Assembly: GCA_004212135.1 (NCBI GenBank) | Contig: RXIE01000045.1 | Coordinates: 1-6,860 of the forward strand | Direction of reading: 5' to 3' | Origin: Candidatus Methanophagales archaeon ANME-1-THS | GTDB lineage: Archaea; Halobacteriota; Syntropharchaeia; Alkanophagales; Methanospirareceae | DNA: 6,860 nt | In this document: positions 6,002 through 6,860 of the stretch, one piece after another | Layout of the letters: the number at the start of each line of letters is the position of its first letter | Position numbering within the stretch: the first letter of the stretch is position 1 | The notes under the pieces: generated by a model | Told to the model about the DNA's origin: nothing | Database searches by the model: none | Seen by the model: the letters and a program-made list of their open reading frames with translations, nothing else | Made by a program: the position numbers and the translations under genes

Positions 6002-6860
6002 GGGAAAGGAGGAAGATTTTGACCGTGTTGCCAGGTTGAGTGTTCTTCTTCTTATCGCAAAGATATTATTCTACAATTTCCTCAAAATTCGAGCTCCGGG
6101 CTTCAATCTTCCACCGATAAACATCCCGATAGAAGATGCAAATGGATTCAAGAGCTTACTTTACGAATATTTTAAGCGGTGTTTTGGCTATGCTGACTTT
6201 TTCAAGCGAGAATTTATCGATGATGTGCCTTTTCCGGACGATGCTAAGGTGCTAACGCAGTTAAAAGGGTTTATAAAGGAAATCGAACTTTATGATCTCT
6301 CAAAGATAGGCTATGAGGTTCTGGGTTCCATTTTTGAGAATTTGATCCCTGATGACGAAAGGCACAGGTTCGGGCAATACTTCACGCGGTCTGATGTCGT
6401 TGATGTCATACTAGGATTTTGTGTGAAGACGGGAGACGAGAAGGTCTTGGACCCCGCATGTGGCGCAGGAACGTTCTTAACGAGGGCTTATGTGTGGAAG
6501 AAGATGATGATGAGCAAAAAGAGGCATGGTGAGATACTAAGCGAATTAAAGGGAGTGGACATTGCTGAGTTCGCATGCTATCTTACAAGAATGAACCTTG
6601 CGATAAAGGACATCTTCGGCGGGTTCCGGTCGAATGTCGAGAACACCGATTTCTTTGATTTGATTCCCGATGAGAAATTCGATGCTGTGGTTACAAATCC
6701 GCCTTATACGAGACAGGAGGAGCTTGAAAAGACGTTCTCACCGGTTTACAAGGCGAAGTTAAAGAAGATAGCAAAGGAAGAAGGCGGGATAGAAGTGGGG
6801 AAGCGGATGAGCATTTACGGCTATTTCTTCTTCCACGCCATAAAATTCCTGACCGAAAAC
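5907..6860 (+). CDS. N6-adenine DNA methyltransferase, 3' part of the frameshifted gene, runs off right edge
   Basis: This open frame continues without a stop from 5907 to the window end and encodes the methylation half of a type IIG-like (possibly type I-like) enzyme. It transfers a methyl group from S-adenosylmethionine to the N6 position of adenine in DNA. Numbering on the restored protein: a helical lead-in (FRRRLNNWFAEQKW, LLLIAKILFYNFLKI); a motif X-like segment FGQYFTRSDVVDVI (341 on); motif I DPACGAGTF (367 on, bases 6450-6476); and motif IV NPPY (449-452, bases 6696-6707). The order X-I-IV is that of gamma-class enzymes and HsdM/type IIG proteins. The first in-frame ATG codons come only after motif I, and I see no suitable earlier start with a ribosome site, so this is not an independent gene. 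The end of the catalytic domain and any target-recognition domain lie beyond the right edge, so the recognition sequence cannot be guessed. Confidence 0.87.
5916..5921 (+). other. Frameshift point: one extra base between nuclease and methylase frames
   Basis: Bases GAGGAC. Removing one G of the GG at 5918-5919 turns CGA-GGA-CTT into CGA-GAC-TTG and joins the nuclease frame (ending NFR, residue 189) to the methylase frame (DLKERHQKDADFRRR). The join gives 503 uninterrupted codons to the window edge. The methylase frame has stops at 5889 and 5904, so the shift must lie between 5907 and about 5940. The cause may be a real mutation, a programmed shift at the CGA codon, or an assembly error. Confidence 0.8.

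Noticed and set aside
6004..6030. AAAGGAGG followed by TTG and GTG as a ribosome site for a separate methylase gene
   Set aside because: The TTG (6019) and GTG (6025) are not in the methylase frame; the GGAGG simply arises from Lys-Glu-Glu codons within that frame.
3448..6860. PLD-like gene plus methylase as a DISARM-type defence system
   Set aside because: The PLD-like protein has a signal peptide and membrane anchor, unlike cytoplasmic DrmC, and there is no helicase or DUF1998 gene in view.
1..6860. CRISPR arrays, tRNA genes, insertion sequences
   Set aside because: Apart from the 18-bp tandem at 5293-5340, I see no regularly spaced repeats, no tRNA-like cloverleaf and no transposase or terminal inverted repeats.

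Overview
This looks like a piece of a euryarchaeal genome, probably from a methanogen or an ANME-type relative. The evidence is an archaeal-type valyl-tRNA synthetase, a Pth2-type peptidyl-tRNA hydrolase with a short extended N-terminus, a protein resembling the DUF2119 family (which I know mainly from methanogens), TATA-box promoters with very short leaders, and sparse Shine-Dalgarno sites. The lineage is inferred from protein character alone; no rRNA or tRNA gene is present.

Layout: (1) Positions 1-2174, minus strand: valS, running off the left edge. I read 724 codons on the reverse complement without interruption. (2) Positions 2175-2285: a compact divergent promoter region serving valS leftwards and pth2 rightwards, with an inverted repeat centred on the valS TATA box. 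(3) Positions 2286-3371: pth2, followed by a DUF2119-like putative zinc amidohydrolase/carboxypeptidase. The two are on the same strand and probably share a promoter. (4) Positions 3448-5307: an exported, membrane-anchored protein with a signal peptide, a lamin-tail-like domain, two phospholipase-D HKD motifs and a C-terminal transmembrane helix. (5) Positions 5293-5340: an 18-bp direct repeat, each copy starting with TATAA, across the end of that gene and the promoter of the next. (6) Positions 5351-6860: a restriction-modification gene in which a PD-(D/E)XK nuclease domain leads into an N6-adenine DNA methyltransferase. One extra base near 5918 splits it into two reading frames, and it runs off the right edge.

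The left half is translation housekeeping: ValRS charges tRNA and Pth2 recycles peptidyl-tRNA. The right half is accessory: an extracytoplasmic PLD-like enzyme and a broken or frameshifted, AT-richer restriction-modification gene that looks acquired. The most notable points are the frameshifted nuclease-methyltransferase fusion, the LTD/PLD membrane enzyme, and the uncharacterised M14-like protein beside pth2. I see no strong evidence for a completely new system within the window.
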